DNA of 12,128 nt from Candidatus Parcubacteria bacterium. GTDB lineage: Bacteria; Patescibacteriota; Patescibacteriia; UBA1558; GWA2-36-10. Below the pieces are notes generated by a model. That model saw only the letters and a program-made list of their open reading frames with translations. It was not told where the DNA came from and searched no databases. The stretch lies in NCBI GenBank assembly GCA_030632225.1, contig DAOVVF010000005.1:1-12128 (forward strand), given 5' to 3'. Of this stretch, positions 1 through 5,969 are shown in pieces (positions within the stretch are counted from its first letter, which is position 1; each line of letters starts with the position of its first letter). Position numbers and translations under genes: made by a program.

Positions 1-1
1 A

Positions 2-112
2 GCCCTAGACTATTTAGTAGTAGGTGAGTCACCTGGCTCTAAGCTAGCTAAAGCTAAACAAAAGGGTGCTAAGGTAATAAAGGAAGCAGAATTTCTTAAA
101 CTACTTAAATAG
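2..112 (+). CDS. ligA: NAD-dependent DNA ligase LigA, C-terminal end (partial)
   Basis: Only the last 36 codons are in the window; the gene enters from the left edge and ends in TAG. The readable peptide begins ALDYLVVGESPGSKLAKA and continues with KGAKVIKEAEFLKLL. This is the usual closing pattern of the BRCT domain that ends bacterial NAD-dependent ligases: a hydrophobic strand, then V-G-E-x-P-G-S-K, then a K-A-x-x-x-G helix and a final I-x-E-x-E-F-x-x-L-L segment. LigA seals nicks in replication and repair; the BRCT domain helps bind DNA and is not the catalytic part. A ligA-gatC-gatA order is common in compact CPR genomes. Another BRCT protein is possible because the catalytic domain cannot be seen. 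Confidence 0.8.
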   Translation, partial: ALDYLVVGESPGSKLAKAKQKGAKVIKEAEFLKLLK

Positions 113-113
113 A

Positions 114-142
114 TTGATAAAAGTAGATATATTAGTTAAGAT
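114..142 (+). promoter_or_regulatory. Promoter of gatC, probably leaderless
   Basis: TTGATA (114-119), a 17-bp spacer and TAAGAT (137-142) form a sigma70-type promoter. The -10 box ends 6 nt before the gatC ATG at 149, so transcription would start at or next to the start codon. No Shine-Dalgarno sequence is present. The -35 box lies just after the ligA stop. Confidence 0.55.
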
Positions 143-148
143 TATATT

Positions 149-433
149 ATGAAATTAAATAAACAGGAAGTACTAAATTTAGCTAAGTTAGCTAAGCTGA
201 AATTAACTGATCAAGAAGTAAATATGTATCAGCAACAGTTAACTGAAGTATTAGGTTATGTTGATAAGATTAATAGTCTTGATTTAGAAAAGGTTAAGGA
301 ATCTTTAACTGGAATAGAAGATTCTGATGTTAAACCTCGTTCTGATATAGCAGAAGATTCTCAGCCTAGTACCATTAAACAAGCAGCTCAATTAAAAGAG
401 GGCTATGTTGCTAATCCTAAAGTATTTAAATAA
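149..433 (+). CDS. gatC: Asp-tRNA(Asn)/Glu-tRNA(Gln) amidotransferase subunit C
   Basis: GatC is the small belt-like subunit that wraps GatA and GatB in the GatCAB complex, which converts Glu-tRNA(Gln) and/or Asp-tRNA(Asn) into Gln- or Asn-tRNA in the cytoplasm. The 94-residue length is normal. The N-terminal helix LNKQEVLNLAKLAKLKLTDQ matches the family pattern (V-x-x-L-A-x-L-A-x-L-x-L-T-x-x-E), followed by a second helix (residues about 26-42) and the extended 'PRSDIAED' stretch that contacts GatA. The ATG at 149 is the only sensible start. The gene's TAA (431-433) abuts the gatA ATG with no gap, so the two are surely co-transcribed. gatB is not in the window. There is no SD; see the promoter at 114-142. 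Confidence 0.95.
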   Translation: MKLNKQEVLNLAKLAKLKLTDQEVNMYQQQLTEVLGYVDKINSLDLEKVKESLTGIEDSDVKPRSDIAEDSQPSTIKQAAQLKEGYVANPKVFK

Positions 434-1861
434 ATGAATATAGATATACAAAATTTAAGTATTGATCAAATACAGCAAGCTTTTAAAGCTAAGAAGTTTA
501 GTAGTGAACAATTAACTAAAGCCTATTTAAATAACATCAAGAAAGACAAAACAAATTCTTTTATCACAATAAATAAGCAAGCTTTAGCAGAAGCTAAAGA
601 GGCTGATCAGAGAATTAAACAAGGTAAAGGAACTGTTTTAACAGGCATACCTTTAGCTGTTAAAGATATAATACTATATGAAGGACTTAAAGCTACAGCT
701 GGTTCTAAAATATTAGAAAATTATATTGCTTCATATACTGCTACAGCCCTACAAAGATTAAAAGATGCTGGTATGGTAGTTATAGGTAAAACTAACTGTG
801 ATGAATTTGCTATGGGTTCTTCTAATGAAAATTCATATTTTGGTCCTGTTTTAAATCCTAGAGATCATTCTAAAGTACCAGGTGGTTCTTCTGGTGGTTC
901 AGCAGCTGCAGTAGCCGCTAATTTAGCTCCAGTAGCCTTAGGTACTGATACAGGAGGTTCTGTTAGACAGCCTGCTGCTTTTTGTGGAGTAGTTGGTCTA
1001 AAACCAAGTTATGGAAGAGTTTCTCGTTATGGTTCTATGGCTATGGCTTCTTCTTTAGATCAAATAGCTCCTTTAGCTAATACTGTTAAAGACACTGCTT
1101 ACATTCTACAAACCATGGCTGGTTATGATCCTAAAGATGCTACTAGTTCTAACAAAGAAGTACCTAAATATATTGCTAAAAAGGAAGCTAAAAAATTGCG
1201 TTTAGGAGTACCTAAAGAGTATTTTAGTGATAATATCAATAAAGAAGTAAAAGAGGCTGTAGAACAGCAAATAGAGGCCTTAAAAAGTAAAGGATTTAAG
1301 GTAAAGCAAGTTAGTTTAAAGTATACAGACTATGCTTTAGCTGCTTACTATTTACTAATGCCAGCTGAAGTAAGTTCCAATTTAGCTCGTTACGATGGAC
1401 TACTCTATGGCTTAATGGCTGACAAGAAATTAAGTTTAGAAGAATGGTATAATACAGTGCGTAGTCAGGGTTTTGGTGCAGAAACTAAAAGACGTATTAT
1501 GTTAGGTACATATATCCTATCAGCTGGTTACTATGATGCTTACTATAAACAAGCTCAGAAAGTTAGAACTTTAATCAAACAAGACTTTAGTAGAGTATTT
1601 AAAGAAGTAGATGTCTTAATAACTCCAGCTACTCCTAGTACTGCTTTTGCTCTAGGAGCCAAGACTCAAGATCCTTTACAAATGTATCTATCAGATATAT
1701 TTACTGTGTCTGCTAACATTGCTGGTATTTGTGGATTAGTTTTACCAATAGCTAAAGATGGAAATAATTTGCCAATTGGGGTACAATTATTAGCAGATAG
1801 TTTTGCTGAAGATAAATTATTTACTTTAGGTAATTATATTGAAAATGAGCATAGAGGATAA
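434..1861 (+). CDS. gatA: Asp-tRNA(Asn)/Glu-tRNA(Gln) amidotransferase subunit A
   Basis: GatA is the amidase-signature subunit that releases ammonia from glutamine for GatB. The 475-residue length is typical. All catalytic features are present: the Lys of GIPLAVKD (K77), the cis-Ser in PGGSSGGSAAA (S152) and the nucleophile Ser in DTGGSVRQPA (S176). Their spacing (75 and 24 residues) matches the K79/S154/S178 triad of characterised GatA proteins. The glycine/serine-rich signature runs from about residue 149 to 195. The start directly follows the gatC stop, so translation is probably coupled. The 3' end overlaps the next gene by 17 nt (or 23 nt if a TTG start is used). The downstream thioredoxin and lgt form one co-directional run with gatCA, although their functions are unrelated. 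Leucine codons are almost all TTA or CTA, typical of the core genes here. Confidence 0.97.
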   Translation: MNIDIQNLSIDQIQQAFKAKKFSSEQLTKAYLNNIKKDKTNSFITINKQALAEAKEADQRIKQGKGTVLTGIPLAVKDIILYEGLKATAGSKILENYIASYTATALQRLKDAGMVVIGKTNCDEFAMGSSNENSYFGPVLNPRDHSKVPGGSSGGSAAAVAANLAPVALGTDTGGSVRQPAAFCGVVGLKPSYGRVSRYGSMAMASSLDQIAPLANTVKDTAYILQTMAGYDPKDATSSNKEVPKYIAKKEAKKLRLGVPKEYFSDNINKEVKEAVEQQIEALKSKGFKVKQVSLKYTDYALAAYYLLMPAEVSSNLARYDGLLYGLMADKKLSLEEWYNTVRSQGFGAETKRRIMLGTYILSAGYYDAYYKQAQKVRTLIKQDFSRVFKEVDVLITPATPSTAFALGAKTQDPLQMYLSDIFTVSANIAGICGLVLPIAKDGNNLPIGVQLLADSFAEDKLFTLGNYIENEHRG

Positions 1862-2612
1862 AATAAAAGAAAGAATGGACAAGGCTGTAATACAAAGCTA
1901 TTACATACCTTGGTATAAAAGAATATGGGGCAAGTTTTTAATACTAGTCGCTATAGTAGTTTTGTTCCTCCTACTCTATTTTGTTTATCTATTAATTAAT
2001 AACATGTGGCATATTAATAGAGGAGATATATATAATCCAGAACTCGGCTGGGTAACAGATGAACAATTTGTTCAAAGTCAGGAATTAGTGACTGAGTTAA
2101 TGACAGATGATGATCCTTGGTTAGGAGCTGAACAGCCTTTAATATTTATAGTTGCTTATGAATCTTTTGGTTGTCCATACTGTAAAGCTAATCAAACTGA
2201 TATTAAAGCAATGATAGCTAAGTTTGGTTCTATTGCTCGATTTATAACTAAAGATTTTCCAACAGATGCTTTGCATCTCGGAGCTACAGAAGCTCATTTA
2301 GCTGCTGCCTGTGCTCATGAACAAAATAAATATTGGGAATATCATGATATCTTGTTTACAAATCAAGGAGACTTTACTAAAAACCAGTTAAAGGAATATG
2401 CTAAATCTGTTGGTTTAAATCAACAGCAGTTTGATGAGTGTTTAGATACTGAAAAATATAAACAAGAAATTAAACAAGATTATGCTTCTGGAGTACAAGC
2501 AGGTGTAGAAGGTACTCCTAGCTATATTATTAACGGTAATCTATTCCCAGGAACCATTAGTATTGCCCTATGGGAAGAAATTATCGGCTTTATTCTTAAG
2601 GAAGGTTTTTAA
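1845..2612 (+). CDS. Membrane-anchored DsbA-like thioredoxin-fold protein
   Basis: Predicted extracytoplasmic thiol-disulfide oxidoreductase of the DsbA/BdbD type (Thioredoxin_4-like), likely forming or shuffling disulfides in secreted and surface proteins. Numbered from the ATG at 1845 (255 aa), a short basic N-terminus is followed by one hydrophobic segment (about residues 29-53) that acts as an uncleaved signal anchor. The redox motif CPYC is at residues 110-113, an alpha-helical insert covers about 150-215, and the cis-Pro loop GTPSYIINGNLFPG (T224-P225) is intact. I chose ATG 1845 over the in-frame TTG at 1839; both overlap the end of gatA, so coupled translation is likely. The TAA stop abuts the lgt ATG. 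The two cysteine-containing pilins and the lipoprotein in this window are conceivable clients (inference). No DsbB or VKOR partner gene is present here. Confidence 0.85.
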   Translation: MSIEDKIKERMDKAVIQSYYIPWYKRIWGKFLILVAIVVLFLLLYFVYLLINNMWHINRGDIYNPELGWVTDEQFVQSQELVTELMTDDDPWLGAEQPLIFIVAYESFGCPYCKANQTDIKAMIAKFGSIARFITKDFPTDALHLGATEAHLAAACAHEQNKYWEYHDILFTNQGDFTKNQLKEYAKSVGLNQQQFDECLDTEKYKQEIKQDYASGVQAGVEGTPSYIINGNLFPGTISIALWEEIIGFILKEGF

Positions 2613-3410
2613 ATGTTTTGGCAAATTTATTTACCAGAGAGAATTGCTTTTACTCTTGGTTCTGTGTCAGTTCATTGGTATGGACTGATTTTAGTTTTAG
2701 CTATTGCTGTAGCTCTTTGGTATGCAGGTAGTCAATTAAGAGCTAAAAGTTCTTTAAGTAAGAGTCAGATAGAAGATTTATTCTTTTATTTAATAATTGC
2801 TGGTTTAGTTGGAGCTAGATTAGGACATGTTATATTTTTTAACTTACCTTACTATATTAATCATCCTTTGGATGTTGTTAAGATTTGGCAAGGAGGTTTA
2901 TCAATTCACGGAGCTGTTCTATTTGGTTTAATAGCACTATATTTCTGGTGTAAATCTTACAAAGTAAATATTAAGCAGATAGCAGATATATTAATACCAG
3001 CTTTACCTTTAGCTCAAGCAATTGGTCGTTGGGGTAATTATTTTAATCAAGAGCTCTATGGTAAAGCTACTGATAGTTTAGTTGGTATACCGATAGCTTT
3101 TAATAACAGAGTGGAGGACTATAATCAATCTACTCATTTTCAGCCTACTTTTTTCTATGAATTTGTTCTTAATTTAATACTATTTTTTAGCTTACATAAA
3201 TTATTAGCTAAGAAATTAAAAGCAGGCTTAATTACTTTAATATACTTAGCAGGCTATTCTATTATACGTTTTAGTATGGAATTTATTCGTATAGATGAAA
3301 CTCCCGTAGTATTAGGTATGAGATTACCTCAGTTAATTAGCTTAGTAGTAATTATCTTAGTAGTTATACTATATTTAAAGTATTATCTTAAACCTTTGAC
3401 AAAAAGATAG
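2613..3410 (+). CDS. lgt: Prolipoprotein diacylglyceryl transferase
   Basis: Lgt transfers diacylglycerol from phosphatidylglycerol to the lipobox cysteine of prolipoproteins at the cytoplasmic membrane. The 265-residue protein has about seven hydrophobic segments. The family signature GRWGNYFNQELYG is at residues 138-150; R139, N142 and G150 correspond, with a constant offset of 4, to E. coli R143, N146 and G154. The GGLSIHGA motif supplies H99 (E. coli H103), and HWYG near residue 21 supplies the N-terminal Tyr. The conserved late arginine region is RFSMEFIR (219-226). The gene starts immediately after the preceding stop and is the last of the gatC-gatA-dsbA-like-lgt run. A lipoprotein gene, the kind of substrate Lgt acts on, lies just past the tRNA. 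The tRNA-Asp promoter -35 box is embedded in its last codons. Confidence 0.96.
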   Translation: MFWQIYLPERIAFTLGSVSVHWYGLILVLAIAVALWYAGSQLRAKSSLSKSQIEDLFFYLIIAGLVGARLGHVIFFNLPYYINHPLDVVKIWQGGLSIHGAVLFGLIALYFWCKSYKVNIKQIADILIPALPLAQAIGRWGNYFNQELYGKATDSLVGIPIAFNNRVEDYNQSTHFQPTFFYEFVLNLILFFSLHKLLAKKLKAGLITLIYLAGYSIIRFSMEFIRIDETPVVLGMRLPQLISLVVIILVVILYLKYYLKPLTKR

Positions 3411-3424
3411 AAATAGTGTATTAT
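3396..3424 (+). promoter_or_regulatory. Promoter of tRNA-Asp
   Basis: A perfect TTGACA (3396-3401), a 17-bp spacer and TATTAT (3419-3424, 5/6 to consensus). The predicted transcription start near 3431 gives a 5' leader of about 9 nt before the mature tRNA. The -35 box lies inside the 3' end of lgt. Confidence 0.65.
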
Positions 3425-3439
3425 ATCGTTGTTTTACAT

Positions 3440-3516
3440 GGGGTCGTAGTTCAGTTGGTTAGAACGCCTGCCTGTCACGCAGGAGGTCGCGAGTTCGAGT
3501 CTCGTCGATCCCGCCA
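3440..3516 (+). tRNA. tRNA-Asp (anticodon GTC)
   Basis: A complete 77-nt cloverleaf with encoded CCA. The acceptor stem GGGGTCG (3440-3446) pairs with CGATCCC (one G-U), followed by discriminator G and CCA at 3514-3516. The D arm is GTTC/GAAC. The anticodon stem CCTGC/GCAGG encloses loop CTGTCAC, with anticodon GTC at 3474-3476, hence Asp. The T arm is GCGAG/CTCGT with loop TTCGAGT. The 3' half, from the anticodon stem onward, is duplicated 846 bp downstream (see 4315-4375), which marks this tRNA as an integration or recombination point. Confidence 0.97.
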
Positions 3517-3529
3517 GTAAATTTATCGC
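3469..3529 (+). repeat. Direct repeat copy 1 (tRNA-Asp 3' half plus flank), attL-like
   Basis: This 61-bp segment, from the anticodon stem to 13 bp past the CCA, matches 4315-4375 with a single mismatch (C3476 versus T4322). The last 53 bp are identical. Weaker ungapped similarity continues in the same register through the terminator and promoter to the start codon of the following gene (83 of 95 positions over 3469-3563). It is bounded on the left by the anticodon loop, a classical crossover zone for tRNA-targeting tyrosine recombinases. Confidence 0.85.
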
Positions 3530-3546
3530 CATTTAGGCGTTTTTTT
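3527..3546 (+). terminator. Short intrinsic terminator behind tRNA-Asp
   Basis: A 4-bp GC stem CGCC/GGCG with a 5-nt loop, followed by seven T residues (3540-3546). It ends the tRNA transcript. The T tract runs directly into the extended -10 promoter of the next gene. Confidence 0.6.
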
Positions 3547-3554
3547 GATATAAT
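3546..3554 (+). promoter_or_regulatory. Extended -10 promoter, leaderless, of the lipoprotein gene
   Basis: TGATATAAT is a consensus extended -10 (TGn plus a perfect TATAAT at 3549-3554). Six bases separate it from the ATG at 3561, so the mRNA would start at the start codon. No -35 box or SD is visible. Confidence 0.6.
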
Positions 3555-3560
3555 AGAATT

Positions 3561-4271
3561 ATGAAGAAAATATTATTATTTTTAGTATTATTTTTACTCA
3601 TCGGAGCTGGATGTTCAATTAATTTTGGTACTGATGATTCTAATAATGCTAGGGAGTTAAAACAAAAAGGAACTCAACCTGAAGCCATGAAACAAATAGA
3701 AGAGGTTGAACAACTAGATAAAACTTCAATACCTAAACCACAGCCCAAACTAGTAGAAGACCACACCGCGGAAATTGAGTCTATTAGTATTTTTACACAA
3801 GAATTAGCTAAATCATCAACTGTTGTTGAAAGTAGTTCCCCATATATTGAGTTAGCAAAAGAATACCTATCAAGGACAATACCGCCATTTTCATCCACCA
3901 TGGATGCTTTTGAAGCTGCAGAACCGATAGTGCAGCAAGCGCACGATATTGTTCTTAGTACATCAGAACCAGATATTCCTAGTGAGGAATGTTGCAGTAG
4001 TATGACACCAACTCAAATAAAGCAGTGGTATTTGGATAAATATAGTTGTCAATCCCAATGGATTACTTTAATGAAACAACTAATTGTAGCTCATTTAAAC
4101 GTTGTCCGTTATATGTCCGATGAAGCTATCGCCACCCAAAATTCTGTATCTGAAATAGCAGAAGCCAAAACGATTGAATGCAATGGTATTAATGCCCAAG
4201 AAACAAGCGTAAAACAAAATATTACAGATATGATTAATTATAAAAAAAAATTAGAATCGCAGAATAAATAG
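3561..4271 (+). CDS. Putative lipoprotein, family not recognised
   Basis: A 236-residue protein of unknown function. The N-terminus MKKILLFLVLFLLIGAGC is a lipoprotein signal peptide: a basic start, a hydrophobic core and a lipobox-like I-G-A-G-C with lipidation expected at C18 (the -3 residue is Gly, slightly atypical). Residues about 19-70 are polar and low-complexity, like a linker. The rest is mostly helical, with CC in EECCSS and single Cys in KYSCQSQW and TIECNGI, which could form disulfides. I recognise no domain. It is the only gene inside the 846-bp interval bounded by the two tRNA-Asp 3' halves, so it may have arrived as a single-gene cassette. An lgt gene lies immediately upstream of the tRNA. 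The start is set by the signal peptide and the promoter at 3546-3554. Confidence 0.8.
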   Translation: MKKILLFLVLFLLIGAGCSINFGTDDSNNARELKQKGTQPEAMKQIEEVEQLDKTSIPKPQPKLVEDHTAEIESISIFTQELAKSSTVVESSSPYIELAKEYLSRTIPPFSSTMDAFEAAEPIVQQAHDIVLSTSEPDIPSEECCSSMTPTQIKQWYLDKYSCQSQWITLMKQLIVAHLNVVRYMSDEAIATQNSVSEIAEAKTIECNGINAQETSVKQNITDMINYKKKLESQNK

Positions 4272-4314
4272 AGCTAGCAACTAGAAGTAATGCAATAATC
4301 CCATATCCTTTTAA

Positions 4315-4362
4315 TGCCTGTTACGCAGGAGGTCGCGAGTTCGAGTCTCGTCGATCCCGCCA
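4315..4362 (+). pseudogene. tRNA-Asp 3'-half remnant
   Basis: A fragment carrying the anticodon loop, 3' anticodon strand, variable loop, complete T arm, 3' acceptor strand and CCA (4360-4362) of tRNA-Asp. It lacks the 5' acceptor strand and D arm, so it cannot fold as a tRNA. The base equivalent to position 36 is T, so the anticodon would read GTT. It is most simply the old 3' end displaced when the interval 3477-4322 was inserted or duplicated. Confidence 0.85.
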
Positions 4363-4375
4363 GTAAATTTATCGC
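4315..4375 (+). repeat. Direct repeat copy 2, attR-like
   Basis: Matches 3469-3529 at 60 of 61 positions, exactly 846 bp downstream. The flanking terminator/promoter region up to the ATG at 4407 is also aligned without gaps to that of the lipoprotein gene. Sequence left of 4315 shows no similarity to the tRNA 5' half. Confidence 0.85.
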
Positions 4376-4392
4376 TTTAAGGGCAATTTTTT
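4374..4392 (+). terminator. Degenerate terminator copy
   Basis: Positionally equivalent to the terminator at 3527-3546. The stem is weaker (GCTT/GGGC, two Watson-Crick and two G-U pairs), followed by six T residues (4387-4392). It may still function, but it has lost the clean CGCC/GGCG arm. Confidence 0.3.
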
Positions 4393-4400
4393 GATAGAAT
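4392..4400 (+). promoter_or_regulatory. Extended -10 promoter, leaderless, of the kinase gene
   Basis: TGATAGAAT (TGn plus TAGAAT at 4395-4400) stands 6 nt before the ATG at 4407, in the same register as the promoter at 3546-3554. No SD is present. Confidence 0.55.
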
Positions 4401-4406
4401 AAGTTT

Positions 4407-4892
4407 ATGAGTTATTTAGTAATTATTAGAGGACCGCTTGGTGTGGGTAAAACCACTATAGCTAAAAAGCTTGCAGTCAAATTGAAGGGCAAGTATTTTT
4501 CTGTTGATAAGATTATTAAAAAAGATAAATTAGGATATGATACAGAAGATGGCAATATTTCCCAAAAAAGTTTTTTGAAAACAAATGAAGTTTTAGCTCC
4601 AGAGGCTAAAAAGTTTTTAGCTAAAGATATATCAGTTATTTTTGATGGTAATTTCTATTGGCCATCACATATTGAGGATTTAATAGAAAGGCTTAATGTA
4701 AAGTATTATATTTTTAATTTACAGGCACCACTTGAAATATGTATTAAGCGAGATAAAGATAGGGATAAGACATATGGTGTTGAAGCTGCTAAAGCAGTAT
4801 ATAAAAGATCAACAGAACTTGTTTGTGGTGCTGATATTGATGCAACTAAATCAGAGGATTTAGTTATTAATGAGATCCTTTCTTTTTTGTAA
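4407..4892 (+). CDS. Small P-loop kinase (AAA_33/zeta-like fold)
   Basis: A 161-residue cytoplasmic nucleotide-binding protein. The Walker A motif GPLGVGKTT is at residues 9-17 (K15, T16). A DK pair (D34) sits where small kinases hold a substrate-binding or catalytic Asp. VIFDGNFY (D80) is a Walker B-like strand. The basic KRDKDRDK (114-121) resembles the lid that contacts ATP phosphates. The layout fits the P-loop kinase group that includes shikimate/gluconate-type kinases, AAA_33 proteins and zeta-toxin relatives; the substrate cannot be told. There is no epsilon-type antitoxin next to it, so a toxin role is not supported. Its promoter region is the displaced copy in the tRNA repeat, so it is probably the gene that originally followed tRNA-Asp. 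Translation probably starts on a leaderless mRNA. Confidence 0.8.
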   Translation: MSYLVIIRGPLGVGKTTIAKKLAVKLKGKYFSVDKIIKKDKLGYDTEDGNISQKSFLKTNEVLAPEAKKFLAKDISVIFDGNFYWPSHIEDLIERLNVKYYIFNLQAPLEICIKRDKDRDKTYGVEAAKAVYKRSTELVCGADIDATKSEDLVINEILSFL

Positions 4893-4894
4893 AG

Positions 4895-4952
4895 TGTTAT
4901 AATCTTATTTACTAAGTCCCGTCATAAACTATATACCCTTGAGGGTTTTTTT
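4895..4952 (+). ncRNA. Possible very short transcript (extended -10 plus terminator)
   Basis: A perfect extended -10, TGTTATAAT (4895-4903), begins right after the kinase stop. A terminator follows at 4935-4952, so an RNA of about 40 nt could be made. No -35 box and no ORF. It may simply be a spurious promoter ahead of the kinase terminator. Confidence 0.2.
4935..4952 (+). terminator. Intrinsic terminator of the kinase gene
   Basis: Stem ACCC/GGGT with loop TTGA and a run of seven T (4946-4952). Confidence 0.6.
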
Positions 4953-4954
4953 GA

Positions 4955-4995
4955 TAAAAAGAAAACTGGCGACTAACATTATGTTAATCGCCAGT
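4955..4995 (-). terminator. Intrinsic terminator of the minus-strand gene pair
   Basis: Hairpin 4965-4995: an 8-bp perfect outer stem (ACTGGCGA/TCGCCAGT), one C/A mismatch, a 5-bp inner stem TAACA/TGTTA and a 3-nt loop. On the minus strand it is followed by TTTTCTTTTT, so it ends transcription coming from 5752. Confidence 0.8.
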
Positions 4996-5020
4996 AAGCA
5001 ATTTAGTGAAGTAAAGAGGA

Positions 5021-5395
5021 TTATAATAATCCGGGTGCCCATTTAAAGGGCTCTTCCTCTTCAGCAATAAGCTTTTTGAACTTAGCTTCGTTCAGCAGTT
5101 TTAAAGGTGGCGTATTTTCCAAATCTTTTACTGCCAGACAGAAGGCAATACCTTCTTCTTCGTTTACCAGCATTAGCTGACTTACGGTATGGCCTGGCCG
5201 GTCAGGAAGTATGTTTCTAACCTTATCCAAGGTGTCTTCTGAAAGAGTTACGACAATATCATTATCACTTGTATAAAGAGCGGGAAATGTTCCCATTCTG
5301 CCGTGAGTCAATTCAAGATAATGACACCAGGCTATTTCCCAGCCAACCAGATCTGTGTTACAAAGATTATGTAGTTTTTGCAGAGTGTCGTTCAT
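5021..5395 (-). CDS. Hypothetical protein, 124 aa
   Basis: Not recognised. A soluble acidic protein with no signal peptide or membrane segment. It has an aromatic-rich N-terminal part (WEIAWCHYLEL, residues about 19-29), a central region with beta-strand character (DIVVTLSEDTL; LMLVNEEEGIAFCLAV) and an acidic tail ending EEEEPFKWAPGLL. The start is supported by an SD (AAAGGAG, 6 nt before the ATG). It is the second gene of a two-gene minus-strand operon, 42 nt after its partner, and ends just before the terminator at 4955-4995. Codon use is less AT-extreme than in gatA or lgt, as in the other SD-led genes. Function unknown; the shared operon suggests it works with the 104-aa protein upstream. 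Confidence 0.7.
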   Translation of the reverse strand: MNDTLQKLHNLCNTDLVGWEIAWCHYLELTHGRMGTFPALYTSDNDIVVTLSEDTLDKVRNILPDRPGHTVSQLMLVNEEEGIAFCLAVKDLENTPPLKLLNEAKFKKLIAEEEEPFKWAPGLL

Positions 5396-5437
5396 AGAGT
5401 TCTCCTTTGGAGAGTAATAGATTAAAATACCATTAAT

Positions 5438-5752
5438 TTATAAAGGATCTTCTTCGTTATCCAATTTGATTGCTAAGGCAAGTAGCATAAGCGCATTTCG
5501 TACCCTGAGACTATGACCTCCTCCTCCAGATGTTCTAAAACGTGAGAACTGTCCTGGCTTACGATCTGTTGCTATATAAATATCTCCAAACTGATTAATT
5601 TGGACCATAACATGCCCCTTTTTTGTACCGTCATAGTCATCACGCAGTCGTGCATAGAGCTCGTCTGTGTTTAATTCTGGAATCCAGAAAGGATTGTTTA
5701 AAACACGAAGACTATCTTTTACCAGTCTTTCATTAGATGGTTTTGTTGCCAT
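5438..5752 (-). CDS. Hypothetical protein, 104 aa
   Basis: Not recognised. A small soluble basic/acidic protein with a probable antiparallel-strand middle (HVMVQINQFGDIYIATDR, residues about 47-64), then a glycine-rich turn (TSGGGGHS, about 74-81) and a C-terminal helix RVRNALMLLALAIKLDNEE. The Gly-rich loop followed by R-x-R-N-A looks like a conserved motif, but I cannot name a family. The start is supported by an AGGAG SD 8 nt before the ATG. It is the first gene of the minus-strand pair. Its leader holds the motif GTTCTTTAAA just before the SD, mirrored in the leader of the divergent DUF1861 gene. Confidence 0.7.
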   Translation of the reverse strand: MATKPSNERLVKDSLRVLNNPFWIPELNTDELYARLRDDYDGTKKGHVMVQINQFGDIYIATDRKPGQFSRFRTSGGGGHSLRVRNALMLLALAIKLDNEEDPL

Positions 5753-5787
5753 TTTAACTTCTCCTTTTTAAAGAACCAACAAAGCTT

Positions 5788-5816
5788 AAATTATTATATA
5801 TCTATGTTTTTGTCAA
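5788..5816 (-). promoter_or_regulatory. Candidate promoter of the minus-strand pair
   Basis: A perfect TTGACA on the minus strand (5811-5816). At 17-bp spacing the -10 is only TAATTT (5788-5793); a perfect TATAAT lies closer, at 5793-5798 (12-bp spacing). One of these must serve as the -10, so the exact start is uncertain. The leader is about 35-45 nt. Confidence 0.45.
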
Positions 5817-5854
5817 TAGTTATAGTTTGTTTTTTTACTTAGTTGTTCAATATA

Positions 5855-5868
5855 ATATGTAAACATAT
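5855..5868. promoter_or_regulatory. Inverted repeat in the divergent promoter region
   Basis: ATATGT-AA-ACATAT, perfect 6-bp arms, midway between the two divergent promoters. A possible operator half-site pair; no regulator gene is adjacent. Confidence 0.3.
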
Positions 5869-5874
5869 GGTTTT

Positions 5875-5890
5875 TAAAAAGCGCTTTTTA
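5875..5890. promoter_or_regulatory. 16-bp perfect palindrome upstream of the DUF1861 promoter
   Basis: TAAAAAGCGCTTTTTA is fully self-complementary and ends 3 bp before the -35 TTGACA (5894-5899). Its position suits an operator or activator site. It has no T tail suited to a terminator and a loop cannot form without opening the centre. Confidence 0.4.
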
Positions 5891-5893
5891 TCA

Positions 5894-5922
5894 TTGACAA
5901 AATAGTAAAATAGCAGTATAGT
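5894..5922 (+). promoter_or_regulatory. Promoter of the DUF1861 gene
   Basis: TTGACA (5894-5899), 17-bp spacer, TATAGT (5917-5922). Transcription should start near 5929 and give a leader of about 67 nt with a small stem CTTAC/GTAAG (5925-5939), the boxA-like GTTCTTTAAA (5939-5948) and two SD-like sites. Confidence 0.7.
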
Positions 5923-5969
5923 ATCTTACGATTAGTAAGTTCTTTAAAGCTATGATTTTAGGAGGTTTT

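Noticed and set aside
3674..3901. 75-codon minus-strand frame inside the lipoprotein gene
   Set aside because: It lies wholly within the plus-strand gene, which has a signal peptide and promoter. It has no SD and no recognisable motif, so it is a shadow frame.
4407..4892. Zeta-type toxin of a toxin-antitoxin pair
   Set aside because: The P-loop kinase fold fits only loosely, no antitoxin gene lies next to it, and the small neighbours belong to a separately terminated operon on the other strand.
4989..5005. Third short match to the tRNA flank (CGCCAGTAA) in the terminator hairpin
   Set aside because: Only 9 bp are shared and they form one arm of a terminator stem, which explains them. Too short to call a third att site.
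5875..5890. Palindrome as a terminator for the minus-strand genes
   Set aside because: It lies upstream of both divergent genes and is perfectly self-complementary with no loop, so it suits protein binding rather than termination.
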